DNA of 64,000 nucleotides from Rotaria socialis (Eukaryota > Rotifera > Eurotatoria > Philodinida > Philodinidae), in contig CAJNYU010002624.1 of assembly GCA_905331475.1 (NCBI GenBank), positions 1-64,000 on the forward strand, given 5' to 3'. Below, piece after piece: positions 1 to 11,443 of this stretch (positions are counted from its first letter, which is position 1; each line of letters begins with the position of its first letter). The notes under the pieces were generated by a model. The model saw only the letters and a program-made list of their open reading frames with translations. It was not told the origin of the DNA and did no database searches. The position numbers and the translations under genes are program-made.

Positions 1-842
1 TCATATTTGAGTGTCTCTTTCTTTCTTAATGTTTGGTGAATAGGAAAAAAAAGGAAAAATTAACCAGCAACAACATGAAAGAAAAAAAATGGAGAGTTTG
101 AATGAAAGACAAGAGGACACAGAAGAGAAACGAATATAAGGAGAAAGCGAGAAGAGATCGAACACATAAACAACGACAAAAAAAGAAAACGCATTGTTTA
201 TAGGAGATAATGTTTTTTTCTAGTTGTTGCGAATAAGATTCAGTTGACCAAGTCTGAAAAATTTTATTCGGTTTCTTTCTTTATTTTTTATTTGTGTGCT
301 TCGATTTCAAATGTACATGGAGAAAAAACACATAGGAGGGTATTTTCCATGCGAAAGTACTGTTTTGCACACATTAAATCAAATTTTAAGCAAAAGAAAT
401 ATATAACGGTCACAACTACTAAATGAATATGGTAAGGAAGAAATAAATTCTATGAATACTTCAATTTAACAAACTAAACACAGAGAGAAGAAAAGTCACC
501 GTTTTTGAAGTTCAAATCAGACGACAAGACAATTCATGATCAATCGCATGCGTTGTATACGGATATAATGTTTTTCAGTATATAATAGAAAATTAATAGA
601 GAGAATGAGAAAAAAAACACATTGTGATGTTGAAGATTTCCTTTCAGGTGTATCAAATAACCAATCAAGTTCATGTATATACAAATGAAGGATCAATCAA
701 ATCATTTGAAAAAGAACCGGAGGATTGCCAACATTTTTTGTATATGTGATTGAGACTAGAAGTAATTCAAAGTATTTTATTAGATTATTTGAATGAGATT
801 TAATTGTTGAATCAAGAAATATTCTGATTTTTCATATGCAAT
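1..842. other. Intergenic, no gene seen
   Basis: AT-rich and purine-rich sequence with short open frames only; none shows a recognisable domain or a plausible exon structure. It runs into the left target-site copy of the hAT element. Confidence 0.5.
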
Positions 843-1819
843 CAGGGTTACCAGCCGTACCCCATTTGAGCCTTTTGTACCTCAAAAAACATTGTACCTC
901 TGAGGTACGTATTTTGTACCCCATCTGCATTTTTCAATGTTACGACTACTATCATCCATATTTTGGTTAAACTAAGAAAATTTCTGTCTCTTTATCCGAC
1001 ATTTACTATTGATGAAGATGTGAAGCGTCAATTATATTGGTTGGGTGCTAATGGTCATGTTTATGAAGAATTCAACGATGACATATGCAACAAGTATCAT
1101 GATGAAGATAATCTCATTCACAAATCGACGATCGAAAATCATGAAAGAGAAGTGGAATTTCGGTCTGATCAATTTTGGGCTTTTCTTCTTGTAAAGTCGA
1201 AACCAATGTGTATTGAAATGTACAAAATTATTTCTTATGTGTACTCAATTCCTTGCTCGAATGCATTTGTTGAAGGCGTTTTTAATCAAAGAAAAAGCGC
1301 ATAGACAGCCAGTCGCAATTTGACAGTGAGTGAAACGATAGCTGCTGAATTGAAAATCAGATTTAATAGTACCATGACATGTGAAGATTTTTTTCTTTTG
1401 CTCAAACACAACCGCAGCTGATAAAGTGTGGCAAAAGGCAACAAAAATACAGTTTCGAAAAAAGCGTGCAACAGTTAGTGTAAATATAAATCGAGAAGGT
1501 TCACTTTGAGTAAGCATTGTTTTATTATGATTGAATTGAATATATGTATGACAAAATGAAATTTTATTGTGAACATATTTATTAGAAAATAAAGATTTCA
1601 ATTTGACAGCTAGACTTTATAGTAAAACGAAAAACCGAGAATGCCCCTTCCTGATTGAAAATAGTTTTTGAAATTGATTTCCGCAACCGATGACCAGTGT
1701 GAAAGATGTAAACTGCGTACCTCATGAATGTACCCCATTTACAACTGAGCTGTACCTAACGTGTACCCCATTCCGAAATCAGTGTACCCCATTTGGGACT
1801 TGAACAGCTGGCAACCCTG
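843..1819 (+). mobile_element. Defective hAT DNA transposon with 8-bp TSD
   Basis: A 977-bp element bounded by imperfect terminal inverted repeats: the left end reads CAGGGTTACCAGC and the right end, reverse-complemented, reads CAGGGTTGCCAGC. Both flanks carry the same 8-mer TATGCAAT (835-842 and 1820-1827), the 8-bp target duplication typical of hAT elements. Inside, about 963-1424 on the plus strand encodes the C-terminal dimerisation region of a hAT transposase (FWAFLL, then YSIPCSNAFVEGVFNQRKS, then SETIAAELKIRFN). The frame is broken by one TAG at 1302-1304, where the family usually has a tryptophan. The catalytic N-terminal part is missing, so this is an internally deleted, non-autonomous copy. 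The intact target duplication suggests it is not very old. Confidence 0.85.
963..1424 (+). pseudogene. hAT transposase C-terminal fragment
   Basis: Only the C-terminal hAT dimerisation domain remains, about 150 codons with one in-frame TAG at 1302-1304. The hydrophobic and aromatic pattern FWAFLL...YKIISYVYSIPCSNAFVEGVF followed by RKS is the conserved core by which hAT transposases pair. There is no upstream zinc finger or RNase H-like catalytic core, so it cannot encode an active enzyme. No ATG begins the open stretch. It lies wholly within the 843-1819 element. Confidence 0.75.
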
Positions 1820-2056
1820 TATGCAATACTGACGAAACTAGACGAACATTCAACTGTGTTACAAGAGATTGAACTCTTCTTTAAGTGTTGAATGGAGAGC
1901 ACAGAGAACAACCACGTCAGAAAAACATATAAAAACGCTGCGGAATTGTAACGAAAAAAAATCGTAAAAACCGCAGCTTTTTTATCCTTATTTCGTTGGC
2001 ATTTATAAGTGCGTTTTATTTCGTTCAAAAGTTAACGCGCTGTTTTTCTGTGTAGG

Positions 2057-2426
2057 AAGCTATCAAATTTTCAGAATATTTCTTTTCACGAGGTTTTAGA
2101 AAAATCAAATTTCCAAAGTTTTCAACGAAGCCTCTCAGAGATATCGCTGAAACACTTTGTTGACAACTTGTTAATTATTTATGTAAGCTTGTCTAATTTA
2201 AGTTTATAAATGAAAAAGTTCGGGTCAAACTTCGAAAATTTGATTTTTATAAAACATTGTTGCGCTACAAGATCTCTTGAGAGGAGATATTCGAAAAAGT
2301 TGATAACTTTCCCTGCAGAAAAACAACGCATAAAAATGCGCGTAAATTTTAAGGGAAAAAAGATTCGTAAACCGCATGCTTTTGGATTTTCTCGTGAAAG
2401 GAAATATTTGAAAAATTCGATAGCTT
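2057..2426. repeat. Imperfect fold-back repeat (~370 bp)
   Basis: The outer arms (about 2057-2095 and 2388-2426) are inverted copies, with AAGCTATC on the left and GATAGCTT on the right, followed by matching runs around TTTCACGAG/CTCGTGAAA. Inner arms (about 2095-2130 and 2220-2256) also pair. The opposing open frames across 2210-2443 are a by-product of this near-palindrome. I found no clear target duplication, so it may be a worn MITE. Confidence 0.5.
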
Positions 2427-2443
2427 AGTCTAAGGAAACTCAA

Positions 2444-3489
2444 ATGCTTGTATGGCGTTTATTAGAGTACTATGTATTATCTACATGTAAAAGAATCATT
2501 GCAGTTGAAAAAGATACCTGAAGTAGTTTTCGCGTGAGTAAATGAGTAGAAGAAATATCCTGAATTTAAAGATTTAGTTAGCTGAAAAAAATGTACTGTC
2601 TTTCTATCTAGTGAGTCTGTAGTAAATTTCAAATATTTCCTCTACAGTTTTGTGCACCTTAGAAATAAAAAGACCAGTAACGCAAAGTTAAATAAAAGAT
2701 GAACGTGAAGCTTTTCATTTGTTTATTTATCAACTTTCCATAGTACTTGCGCCATCAAGTTAAGAATAAAAAGATCTTATATCAAAGATATAAATCTATA
2801 TAGACTAATTTCACTATTTCAAAGAGGAAATAAAACTGTATCGAATCTTGAATATTAGATTTTTTTTGGCAATTTTTCTCAGTACCACTTACCAAGTTTC
2901 TGAAAAAGAAAACATAATGTAACACGAAAGCTTTCCTCTTTTAAATGGTGAGAATCGCAGATCTTTAGCTGGCTCTTATGAAAATTTATTCAAAAAGCAC
3001 TCACCCTTCTTTTCATTTGAAGTGGATATTAGAATGGGTTCGCAATACAATGCTTTATTAACCTCACTCATTGAATTTTACAGGCTCAACAAATGAATTA
3101 TTAAACTTTGAACCTATTCGATCTATCTATGTTATCTATATATATGTTTGATTACAAAAAAATTTTATTGTTAAGCTGATGATAACACAAGTATTATCAA
3201 AAGCTAGGAAAAGGAAAAATTTGATATCCGTCTTTGGCTTAATTTTTTCGTTTTTTAAAAATTCTATCCATTACTGAGCTTCATCAATAATGCGGAAAAG
3301 CTTACTAGTAAAAGTAGTATAAATACTATAAGAATTTTACTAGCAACTGGGTGCTGTCTTAAAGCAAATTATCATATGTAAATGATGTGTGTTTGTCGAA
3401 TTGACACGGTTCTTCTTATTTTTTTAAATATTCAATGAACAATTTTGTTTCTAGATTATGAGCAATTTCGTTTTACTCTGATTGATCTA
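2444..3489. other. Intergenic, no gene seen
   Basis: AT-rich sequence without a supportable ORF or repeat. It leads up to the GPCR pseudogene and may hold its former promoter or 5' exon. Confidence 0.45.
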
Positions 3490-4473
3490 ATGATGCCGAA
3501 TTCAAGTAACACGTCTCATGGCGCTATAATATTAAATCAACAAGCACGTAGCGGAACAAGCGTTTTCGTTATACCGATGACGACTCGAATCTGGATGTAT
3601 CTCATCTCAAATTGTGCATCAATTGTTTGCTCTTTCTTTGTTCTCTATTATCTGCTATTGGAGAAGAAGCTGCGACAAGGCTTAAATAATCATGCGGTTA
3701 TCATCATTCTTATCGTTGATCTTGTTACCGAATTTACAGATATTCCATTGCTTATATATTACATGCGCTTCGGAGTTGTTTTAATTCAAGTGTCATTCTA
3801 TTTCGGGCTTTGGATATATATCGATATAGTTTCATACACAGTAACAGTTAGGTTAGCTGCATGGGTTTCAATCGAGCAACATATTCTTATTTTTCATGAT
3901 CGATTGCTATCAAAGTCGAAGAATTGTATTCTATTGCATTGCCCAGGTCAATGATTCCGGAGGACGGATACTGTAGGAATCGGCCGGAAAGATGCGGAAA
4001 AATCACCGTATCTGGCCGGAAAGCACGGGAAAGCACTGGAAACTGGAAGCAGTATTCCAGTTGGAAGTTACCGGATTTTTTTCCTGTGGATTCCGGTCAG
4101 TTTCCTGTGTTTTCCGGTCAGTTTTCTGTGTTTTACATCTGGAAGTTGATCGGAATCTACAGGAAGAAAATCCGGTAACTTCCAACTGGAATACTGCTTC
4201 CAGTTTCCAGCGCTTTCCTGTGCTTTCCCGCCGTTTCCCGCCGTACGTCCACGACCTGGGTGTATGTCTATTACTCTAGTTTGTATTTATCATTCTTTGC
4301 TTTATTTTGTGATTGTGCCCATATTGATGGCACGCTTCGATGATTCTCCTTCCTTCTCTTTATGTTCTCTTTGCATTGTTCTAATATATATCTCCTATAT
4401 ATACGTGTGTTATGTAGCTATAAAGTTGTTACACTCGGGATATGCGAAGAAGCGAATAAACATCATTGCCTAG
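3490..4473 (+). pseudogene. GPCR-like pseudogene split by a MITE
   Basis: The ATG at 3490 opens a frame with successive hydrophobic segments typical of a rhodopsin-like orphan receptor. TM1 is near IWMYLISNCASIVCSFFVLYY, TM2 near VIIILIVDLVTEF, and TM3 ends in WVSIEQHILIFHD, where a DRY-like site would be expected. The overall pattern (RxWMYLIS, LRQxLNNH, TDIPLLIYYMR, ASIEQHILIFHD) resembles receptor families abundant in bdelloid rotifers, by recall. At about 3936 the frame runs into a palindromic element. Receptor-like hydrophobic sequence resumes near 4267 (CIYHSLLYFVIVPILMARF) but in another frame, and the gene ends early without the remaining TM helices. Insertion and frame loss make it a pseudogene. 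Confidence 0.6.
3936..4266. mobile_element. Palindromic MITE inside the GPCR pseudogene
   Basis: The element is a long hairpin. Arms at about 4035-4087 and 4157-4210 are inverted copies over some 50 bp with one visible mismatch (CTGGAAACTGGAAGCAGTAT pairs with its complement on the right). The outer ends carry CCCAGGTC (left, 3942-3949) and GACCTGGG (right). The hexamer TCTATT occurs just outside both ends (3930-3935 and 4267-4272) and may be part of a target duplication. It carries no coding sequence, and its base composition is more GC-rich than its surroundings. Confidence 0.65.
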
Positions 4474-4510
4474 AGTGGCACTAAGCTGCTCCACCTCTAT
4501 CCAGTTTGTC

Positions 4511-5670
4511 TTAATAAATCAACCAGCAAGGGCCATATTTATCGTTACACATTATAAAGCTGTTTGAAAAGATCATATGACTATTATCGAAATATCCACT
4601 GATTAGTCTTGTAGTATTCGGCAATATTAAATTCGCAATACGAAAATAATAAAGTATATGGATTTGTTCGATATTAATTATTGATTCAAAATTCAATGAT
4701 TCCATATTATTTGAAATTATTAAATAAACGGATAATTTTCTTGGCTTTAAAGTAGATTCTTTACAAATATTAATATCGAAAAATTCATAAACATTTTTAA
4801 ATTGATGATTTATATAAAATAACCGATGAGTATACAATGCAATATAACAGTTGATATATTGTAAATGTCTTCTTTCAATTGAACACCATTAAAAAGATCA
4901 TTTGACATCGATTGCAAATCAATAAAATGAAATAATCTATTCGATCGATTCCAAATGAATGGTTGCTTAAAGCAAATATCGATTTCATGGATAATATGTT
5001 CAATTAATTCGTTAAAATCTTTCCAAGATGATTACTTTAATTTTGGATAAGACTTAATTCAGCCATTTGAAATTTATTGTTCATCATTTGATGAATACAA
5101 ATAAATATATTCAATAGAAAAATGTTTATGAATTACTGGATAATACATTGAGCTTTATTATTATAAATTATTAGGCATTTTATTTTATCTTCAGTTGAAA
5201 GAGTATTTGATAAAAATTTAAAATCATCATTGAAATTTTCTATAGGATAATTGACTGACAAAATATCATCATCCGGTATACTGAGAGAAATAATACATGA
5301 AATGAATTGTAAAATGTTTGGTATTAGGATGTAAAGTTATAATTTATTTTTCTTGAAATAGATTTTGAATATTCGACATTAAGCGTTTAAAATTACGCTG
5401 TTCTATCGACAAAATGATCTTCATAACAGTAAATACATGTATGAATCATATATCCCAGTATGAGTTATTATTTTGATGAGAACCCACGCCTTTTTCTAGA
5501 GCTTGCTTCAAATCATCTTGATTTTTTCTTGAATAGAACTTATTTTACAATAGTGAATAACATCGCTATCACTTATTTTATTATGAAATAGATTAAACCA
5601 TTCAAAACAAAATTCTGTTGCTTGATCGAACTTCCCCACTTCAATTGATAGACGAAGTAAACTTGAACAT
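4511..5670 (-). pseudogene. Decayed unrecognised gene, minus strand
   Basis: Read on the minus strand, several protein-like stretches follow one another in shifting frames: near 5660-5540 (LLRLSIEVGKFDQATEFCFEW), near 5290-5150 (IPDDDILSVNYPIENFNDDF), and an open 108-codon tail at 4837-4511. They are separated by stops and frame changes and cannot be joined by convincing introns. I do not recognise the family. The composition looks like the remains of a real gene rather than random ORFs. The hAT-type element at 5714 lies just upstream of it. Confidence 0.3.
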
Positions 5671-5713
5671 GTTATCAGCTGTAAAATTGTTTTTTGGATA
5701 TGTTGTTATATAA

Positions 5714-7047
5714 CAGAGATGTCCACAGGGCAACTTTTTGCACCCTGCCCTGTTGAAAAAAAATGAATAAATTTAAGATGCGTCCTGCTCCTGCCCTGTC
5801 GGTTTTCAGCAGGGGAGGGCAGGGTACCCTGCTGAATTGAAATAGTGTGTATTGTAATTTTTGATACATTTCAAAATAAAAAGACATGTTTCTCATTGTA
5901 CCATAGAACAGTTTTTGTTTTAGAGTCAGTTCAGACAAGTCACGATGGACCCTTCTTAATCAGCGGTGGTCGATTTAATCGATACTTTTATAATGATATA
6001 GATGCAAGTGTTTGATGAATTCATGCGAAAACTGTTTCAAAAAATCTTGTTCCATTCTTGAGACATTCGATTTTTCTGAGACCTATACTACTTAAAGAAA
6101 ATATTCATTTTGCTTGAAATTTTCAATGTAGATCTATCTTTAGTTGAGGTATTTTCCCTGAAAATATGAGCTCAAACTGATCGATTATTGATGAGTTGAC
6201 CTCGAGTACCTGTAACATTGAAAATATTCTGTTTTTTTTTGTATTTTGTGGATGTACATTTTCTTTTAGTAGATAATACTGGCGAGCTAAAATTTTAGCC
6301 ACAGAGATCTCCTTGACTAGGTCTGGTAAAAAATTTAGTTCTCCAGCTAGCTCCATTTTTGTATGGAATCCTCATGAAAAATGTGATTTCTCCATCACCA
6401 TGATTTTGATGAAAATCGCATTTTTACAACGGCTCCCGATCGATGAGGACTAACAGGAGAGCTAAATCTTTTATCAGGCTTAGTCAAGGAGATCTCTGTG
6501 GTTAAAATTTTAGCTCGCCAGTATTATCTACTAAATGAAAATGTACACCCACAAAATACAAAAAAAACAGAATTTTTTCAATGTTACTGGTACTCGAGGT
6601 CAACGTATCAATAATCGATCAGTTTGAGCTCATATTTTCAGGGAAAATATCTCAACTAACGATAGATCTATATTGAAAACTTCAAACAAAATGAACATTT
6701 TCTTGAAGAGGTATAAGTTTCAGAAAAAAATCACGAATATGTTAATTTTTGATGAGGATGCTCTTAGAAAAATTTCATTATTTCGAGAATAGAACAAAAT
6801 ATTTTGAAATGGCTTTCGTGAAAACTCATGAAACACTTGTCTCTATCGAGCGTAAAAAACGAGTCAACCGGCGACCATTTATTGAGCAGCTTCAGTGGAA
6901 ACGGGTCGTGACTTATATGGACCAGGTCAGATAGAGAAACTTCTGACTATCAGTTTGAGTCGTTCTCTGGAGTCTATTTTCTTATTTTTGAGTCTTACGA
7001 ACTAAAGGAAAAATTTCTTCAGAACGGAAATCCAAACAACTGGGTTT
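5714..7047. mobile_element. Non-autonomous hAT-type element, copy 1 (right end lost)
   Basis: The left end CAGAGATGTCCACAGGGCAA matches the left end of the copy at 55645. About 250 bp at the left (5714-5965) and 140 bp at the right (6905-7047) are clearly homologous between the copies. The ends carry GC-rich repeats of the form CCCTGCCCTG. Between the homologous ends lie 939 bp (5966-6904), most of which is a large palindrome. The right terminal inverted repeat seen in copy 2 is absent here, as similarity stops near 7047. No transposase is encoded. Confidence 0.7.
6063..6742. repeat. ~680-bp imperfect palindrome
   Basis: The left arm (about 6063-6350) and right arm (about 6450-6742) are inverted copies with a short central spacer. 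Matching blocks include TGAGCTCAAACTGATCGAT against ATCGATCAGTTTGAGCTCA, and GGCGAGCTAAAATTTTAGCC against GGTTAAAATTTTAGCTCGCC. It sits inside the hAT-type element, either as its natural interior or as a fold-back element nested in it. A hairpin of this size is hard to clone and assemble. Confidence 0.8.
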
Positions 7048-8021
7048 TTCTCAACTATGACTCAATTAATCTCGTACTATTTAATGCATGATATATTATC
7101 ATGAAAATGTTTTGCATGAAATGCATGGATATTTTTCAAAATAATTTTTTTATAATTGCATTCATATCAAAATAACATCGAAAGAGTGGAAAACGTTCTT
7201 TTTTGATGCATTCATTTTATCTTTGAATATAAATGCATGTGTGGATGTGGATGTGGATGTTCTTGTTTCGAACGCCCTCTTTTTCACCTTACAGAGGATC
7301 GATGTCAATTCTATCGTAATGGAAAAAAATGTATGTAGATTGTCTTGTATTAACCAATTCGTTAGTGCGCGAATGAAAATTGATAATATAAAAGAAAAGT
7401 CACATAAAATAGAAGGAGAAATTTACTCTATAGTTCTTAGAAATTAGAAACAATCAATAGTAAAATTGGATTAGAACGGAAAACGTATTCCAATTGATAT
7501 GTCTTTGATCATTCTAGTATTAAAGTTTAGATGCATGATCGCAACTAGCCCTACGAGAGTAGCGAATAGGAAGTTCATTAATCATGTTATACATGCTTTT
7601 TTTACTAATAATATTAACGATCTTGCTTTTCTGAAGATTATCAGAAAGGCGATATGTGACTCCATTAGAAATATTCTTCATTTTTACAATGTTAACTTTT
7701 CGAAACTTATGCAGATCATCATATATTTTAAGATCTGAATGCATCATGCCAAGAACTATACATTTTCGTTTGATAGTATACTTCTATGAGAAAGACTAAA
7801 ACTTAAACCATAAGAACAGTGGTATTTATCCATTGAATACTTCTGTTGGAATAGAATATTAGCTCAGATTGCCATTGGGATATGCCTAATAATATTGTGC
7901 AATAATTCTAAAAGAGACAATTACTTTTCTCTAAAAAGATATCTTGAGGAAAACAAATGTATTTAACTCATCGTGGTCATTATTTGCTATTTGATATAGT
8001 AAGACTTTTCATATTGTAATC
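7048..8021. other. Intergenic, short ORFs only
   Basis: Contains a small GTGGAT triplication near 7236-7260 and short open frames of up to 79 codons with no recognisable domain. It ends at a TATA-like motif in front of the BRC-like gene. Confidence 0.4.
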
Positions 8022-8029
8022 TATATAAG
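8022..8029 (+). promoter_or_regulatory. Candidate TATA box
   Basis: TATATAAG about 145 bp upstream of the ATG of the BRC-like gene, well placed for a core promoter with a short 5' leader. The call rests on motif and position only. Confidence 0.35.
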
Positions 8030-8172
8030 GAACCAGTTTCAGTGACAGTCAATCTATTCATCAGATTGAATTAGAAAACTTCAAAGAAGACGAAATCAGT
8101 TTATTTGAATAGAGTAACAAATTCAGATATTGGTTATATTAGATTTGATAAAATTTACATTTTAGATTATAA

Positions 8173-9047
8173 ATGTCATCCCAAGGTGAATGTTTTTCTC
8201 AACAGACTGCATTTTGTACTGCTGGTAGTCATAAAGTAAAATATTTCTATTTATGCCAATTCAAAAGATATATATTCGTACATTGCATTTTCAGCCTATT
8301 GAAGTAAAACAACAATCATTAGCTCGTGTTGCTCAAATCATGGGTGTGGTCAGTGAGGAAAAAGAAAATAAAAATTTATCTGAAAATGAAAATGACTTCG
8401 ACGGTGATGAAGTAGATGATGATCTTGTATTTAGTTCAGTTCCGCAACGTTCATCAATGCCAATAGCAACAAAAATTCATTTTGAAGAAATCGATGATGA
8501 AGAAATGCGACGTTTTGCTGAATCATTTGAACACGAACAAGAAGATGTTAAAATGGATGACAATGATGATGAACAACTCTGTGAAGATTATGCACGCAAA
8601 ATGCAAACACCAACAAAATCAGTACAAATTGAAAACAATAAAAGAAAAGAACCATGTATTGAAGATCTCGATGCACTTCTAAATGATGATGATGATGATG
8701 ATAAACTCAATAGTGAAAATCAAATAGAACAACAGCAACAACAAATGTCACCTGTATTTAAAAAGAAACCATAAATTCCTTTATTTTACTTTTTATAGAA
8801 TTGCCCTGTTTCCTTATATATATATGTGTGTAACTATAATATAACTCATAAATAAATCATTTTTGTTATTTTCTTTTAGAATATAGCCTTAAGTAATATT
8901 TCACTCCACAAAATCTATCGTGCTTATGATTTATTAGTTAAGCTTGGAAAAAATTTCAATAGATCCTGCTTCTTCAATAAATCATCTTTAGCATTGCGAG
9001 CATTATTATATATGCAGGAAAGAATAGCACAAGATATGAGCTTTTAA
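8173..9047 (+). CDS. Small acidic protein with a BRC-like RAD51-binding motif
   Basis: Proposed exons are 8173-8235, 8295-8753 and 8880-9047, all in phase 0, giving about 229 residues. Joining exons 1 and 2 gives TAFCTAGSHK followed by PIEVKQQSLARVAQIM. This fits the BRC repeat pattern of BRCA2: F-x-T-A then a small residue, a Lys, I/V-x-V, then S-L and a hydrophobic end. In that family the FxxA core docks on RAD51. The middle is strongly acidic (runs of D and E, a DDDDDD stretch, a short Q run) and is probably disordered. The last exon adds a helical tail (KIYRAYDLLVKLG, then SLALRALLYMQERIAQDM), and AATAAA overlaps the stop. Exon 3 is inferred; without it the protein ends at 8774 after about 174 codons plus a TAA. 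It could be a BRCA2-derived fragment, or an unrelated protein with a chance motif. Confidence 0.55.
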
Positions 9048-11443
9048 ATAAAACATCATTGCTTTTCTAATTAAAATCTTCTGTAACTTCTTTCATTATC
9101 GATTAATAATCAACACATTTTGAATAGAACATTAGAATCTACTGTTCGTTTTTCTTCTGCTGACTATTTGCTTGTGATCGTTTATCTGAGAATTTGTGAC
9201 AGAGCTACATTGGAATCGATTATATTTATATAGATGTAGAGCATGAGGGAACTTTTCTTTTAAATTAAACTTTGATACTATTCATATGCAAAGAGTATTT
9301 TATCATTAGATTTCCATTCCAAAAGTTTTCGACGTATTCCACTTTTCTCCACTCGAAAAGCAAACAATTAAAACACTAACTAGCATCCTGACATTTTTCT
9401 TTGATTAAAAGGAATAAAATTATGCGACCAAATACTTCATCGAGAAAGTCTCCTGCTATTTGATTGCAGCACGTGATACAATGTTATGATATACACTGTA
9501 TTACAAATAAATTCTGATTGATTAGAGCTTTAAAATTATACCTAATGAATTCAAATAATAAACGAATTATCTGTGAAAAGAAATTTAAAAAAAATGTAAC
9601 AGGGAATTAGAATGGACTAGAAAAAGTTTAAATTAATCTGGAAAACATATTGAAAATAGTTTAGCACAAAATACGGTGAATTTTCTAATTATGGTCTATG
9701 TTATGTAAAAGGGACTATATTTGTACAACGATGAAATTATATCATTGATTTACGAAAATTTATGAAAAAATTAAAATTCTAAGATATTTATATAAAACTC
9801 TATTCAACAGGTGAAACCTGCCCATACCGGATGTTATAAACTGCTACCAAACTGCAATATTATTGGATCTTCAGATAATCGAACAATGATCATGAGCTTT
9901 TGAATATTTATTGATATTTTTGTTTTCAAACGAAAGAAAAAAAATTCACATCTATTGTGTACAGTTCAATAATGAAGAAGAGTTAAAGTGCGAAGACATC
10001 CACAGTAGCGGAAATAGTGAAATATTTGTGAATTAAAAGCATAAATTTTAGTATTATATTTCAGATTAAAATTTTATGCTTCTTTTTACATTATTTATGC
10101 TGGTTGCAACTAATAAAAACTTATGTTTTAATCATATTGGTGAGACAATTTTTATCTAAAAAGATAAGTTTATAGCTAAACGTGATACTTCGACATTATC
10201 TGAAAAATCAAACTAAATCCAGTAATTGTTTTTAGTAGACTTAGCTGGAAAAAATAAAGATTCTTCAACGTAAATAGGCTTCATCATCTTGAACTCTCTC
10301 TATAGTAATTTAGATCGTGTAAGATCGGTTACAAATATTGAAAATCATAATTATTGCAATTAGTATCACCACGATAAGCTGTTCATGATTGTGAAAAGAA
10401 ACCACTATGATATTTCCTTGGTTAACCGCTAAGCGATTGTTAAGATAAAGCATAAATTTTGAATGCTTATGTTTTTTGGACGATTCTGTATGCATAATTG
10501 AAAGACTAGGAAAGTGAAGTGAGAAAAGTTTTACTTCCGATCCCAATTTGAAAGAAAATCTAAGTTCATGTGTATAGAAATTCTTCAGCTCTATATATAT
10601 CGTATAGTTTTCCGAAGATACCCAACAAAAAAAGCTCAAGAATAACTTATTTGATATTCGAAGACCATTTTTTACATTTAAAACGACATATTTGACTGTA
10701 GAGTACGATTAAGTTCTTCGTTATTTTTAATTTGATACTTTTCAAGTGAATTATCCAGAACAACGACAATATAATTATTAAATTATTATTTTATTTGAAT
10801 AGAAAAATGCTAAATTGCAATAAAAGTGCGTCTAAATTATAGTCAGCATCGTAATATTTATTTTTTAGCAATAAAAAAGCGATTGGTTACAATTCAGACC
10901 ATCGTCCCACGCAATCAGTTCTTACCAGTGCTCGCTTTTGTTATCTATAATTTTAATTTTGCCATTTCAAGTAATATCCATCTATCATTCAATGAAATTC
11001 GACCATGTAAGGTTGCCTTTCATATAATCGCACATACTCTGTTTCTAAAGGATCTTATTTATGTTCTTTTTCAAAACAAATAGTCTTACTGTGTGTGAAA
11101 TATTTCATTCCTAGATTAAGAATACGTCTTGGTCTGCTAGAAAAGCGGATTATTTTTTATTTACATTCAAAGATTAATCTCCATAAAAATCGTTTATTAT
11201 GAATATTAGCATCATTTTGGTTTATTTTCTCCAAGATGCTCTTATATTCATGGTAATTCATTAATGATAGTAAATGAACAGGCCTTCATTGAATACTTAT
11301 TTCTACTTGATCACGTACTAAACTCTCTAGCAAATGCGTTGGTGTTTTGCTTTTATAAACAGTAGCATTGCTTTCATTTTCTAATTTATTTCTGTGGCAA
11401 TAGTGTGTTTGCTTCAATTACGGAAAAACAGCAACTAATGATA
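9048..11443. other. Intergenic, no gene seen
   Basis: AT-rich sequence with ORFs of at most about 110 codons (for example on the minus strand near 10310-10639). They lack recognisable domains or exon partners. No repeat with clear ends was found. Confidence 0.4.

Noticed and set aside
7223-7747. Overlapping short ORFs on both strands
   Set aside because: Partly driven by a GTGGAT repeat and low-complexity sequence; no recognisable product.
9811-9903. Short open stretch after an AG in the 9.8-kb intergenic region
   Set aside because: Looked like a possible exon, but no matching donor, neighbouring exon or recognisable protein pattern was found.
10310-10639. 109-codon minus-strand ORF
   Set aside because: No domain, no exon partners and no promoter context; its length is within chance expectation for AT-rich DNA with several such ORFs nearby.
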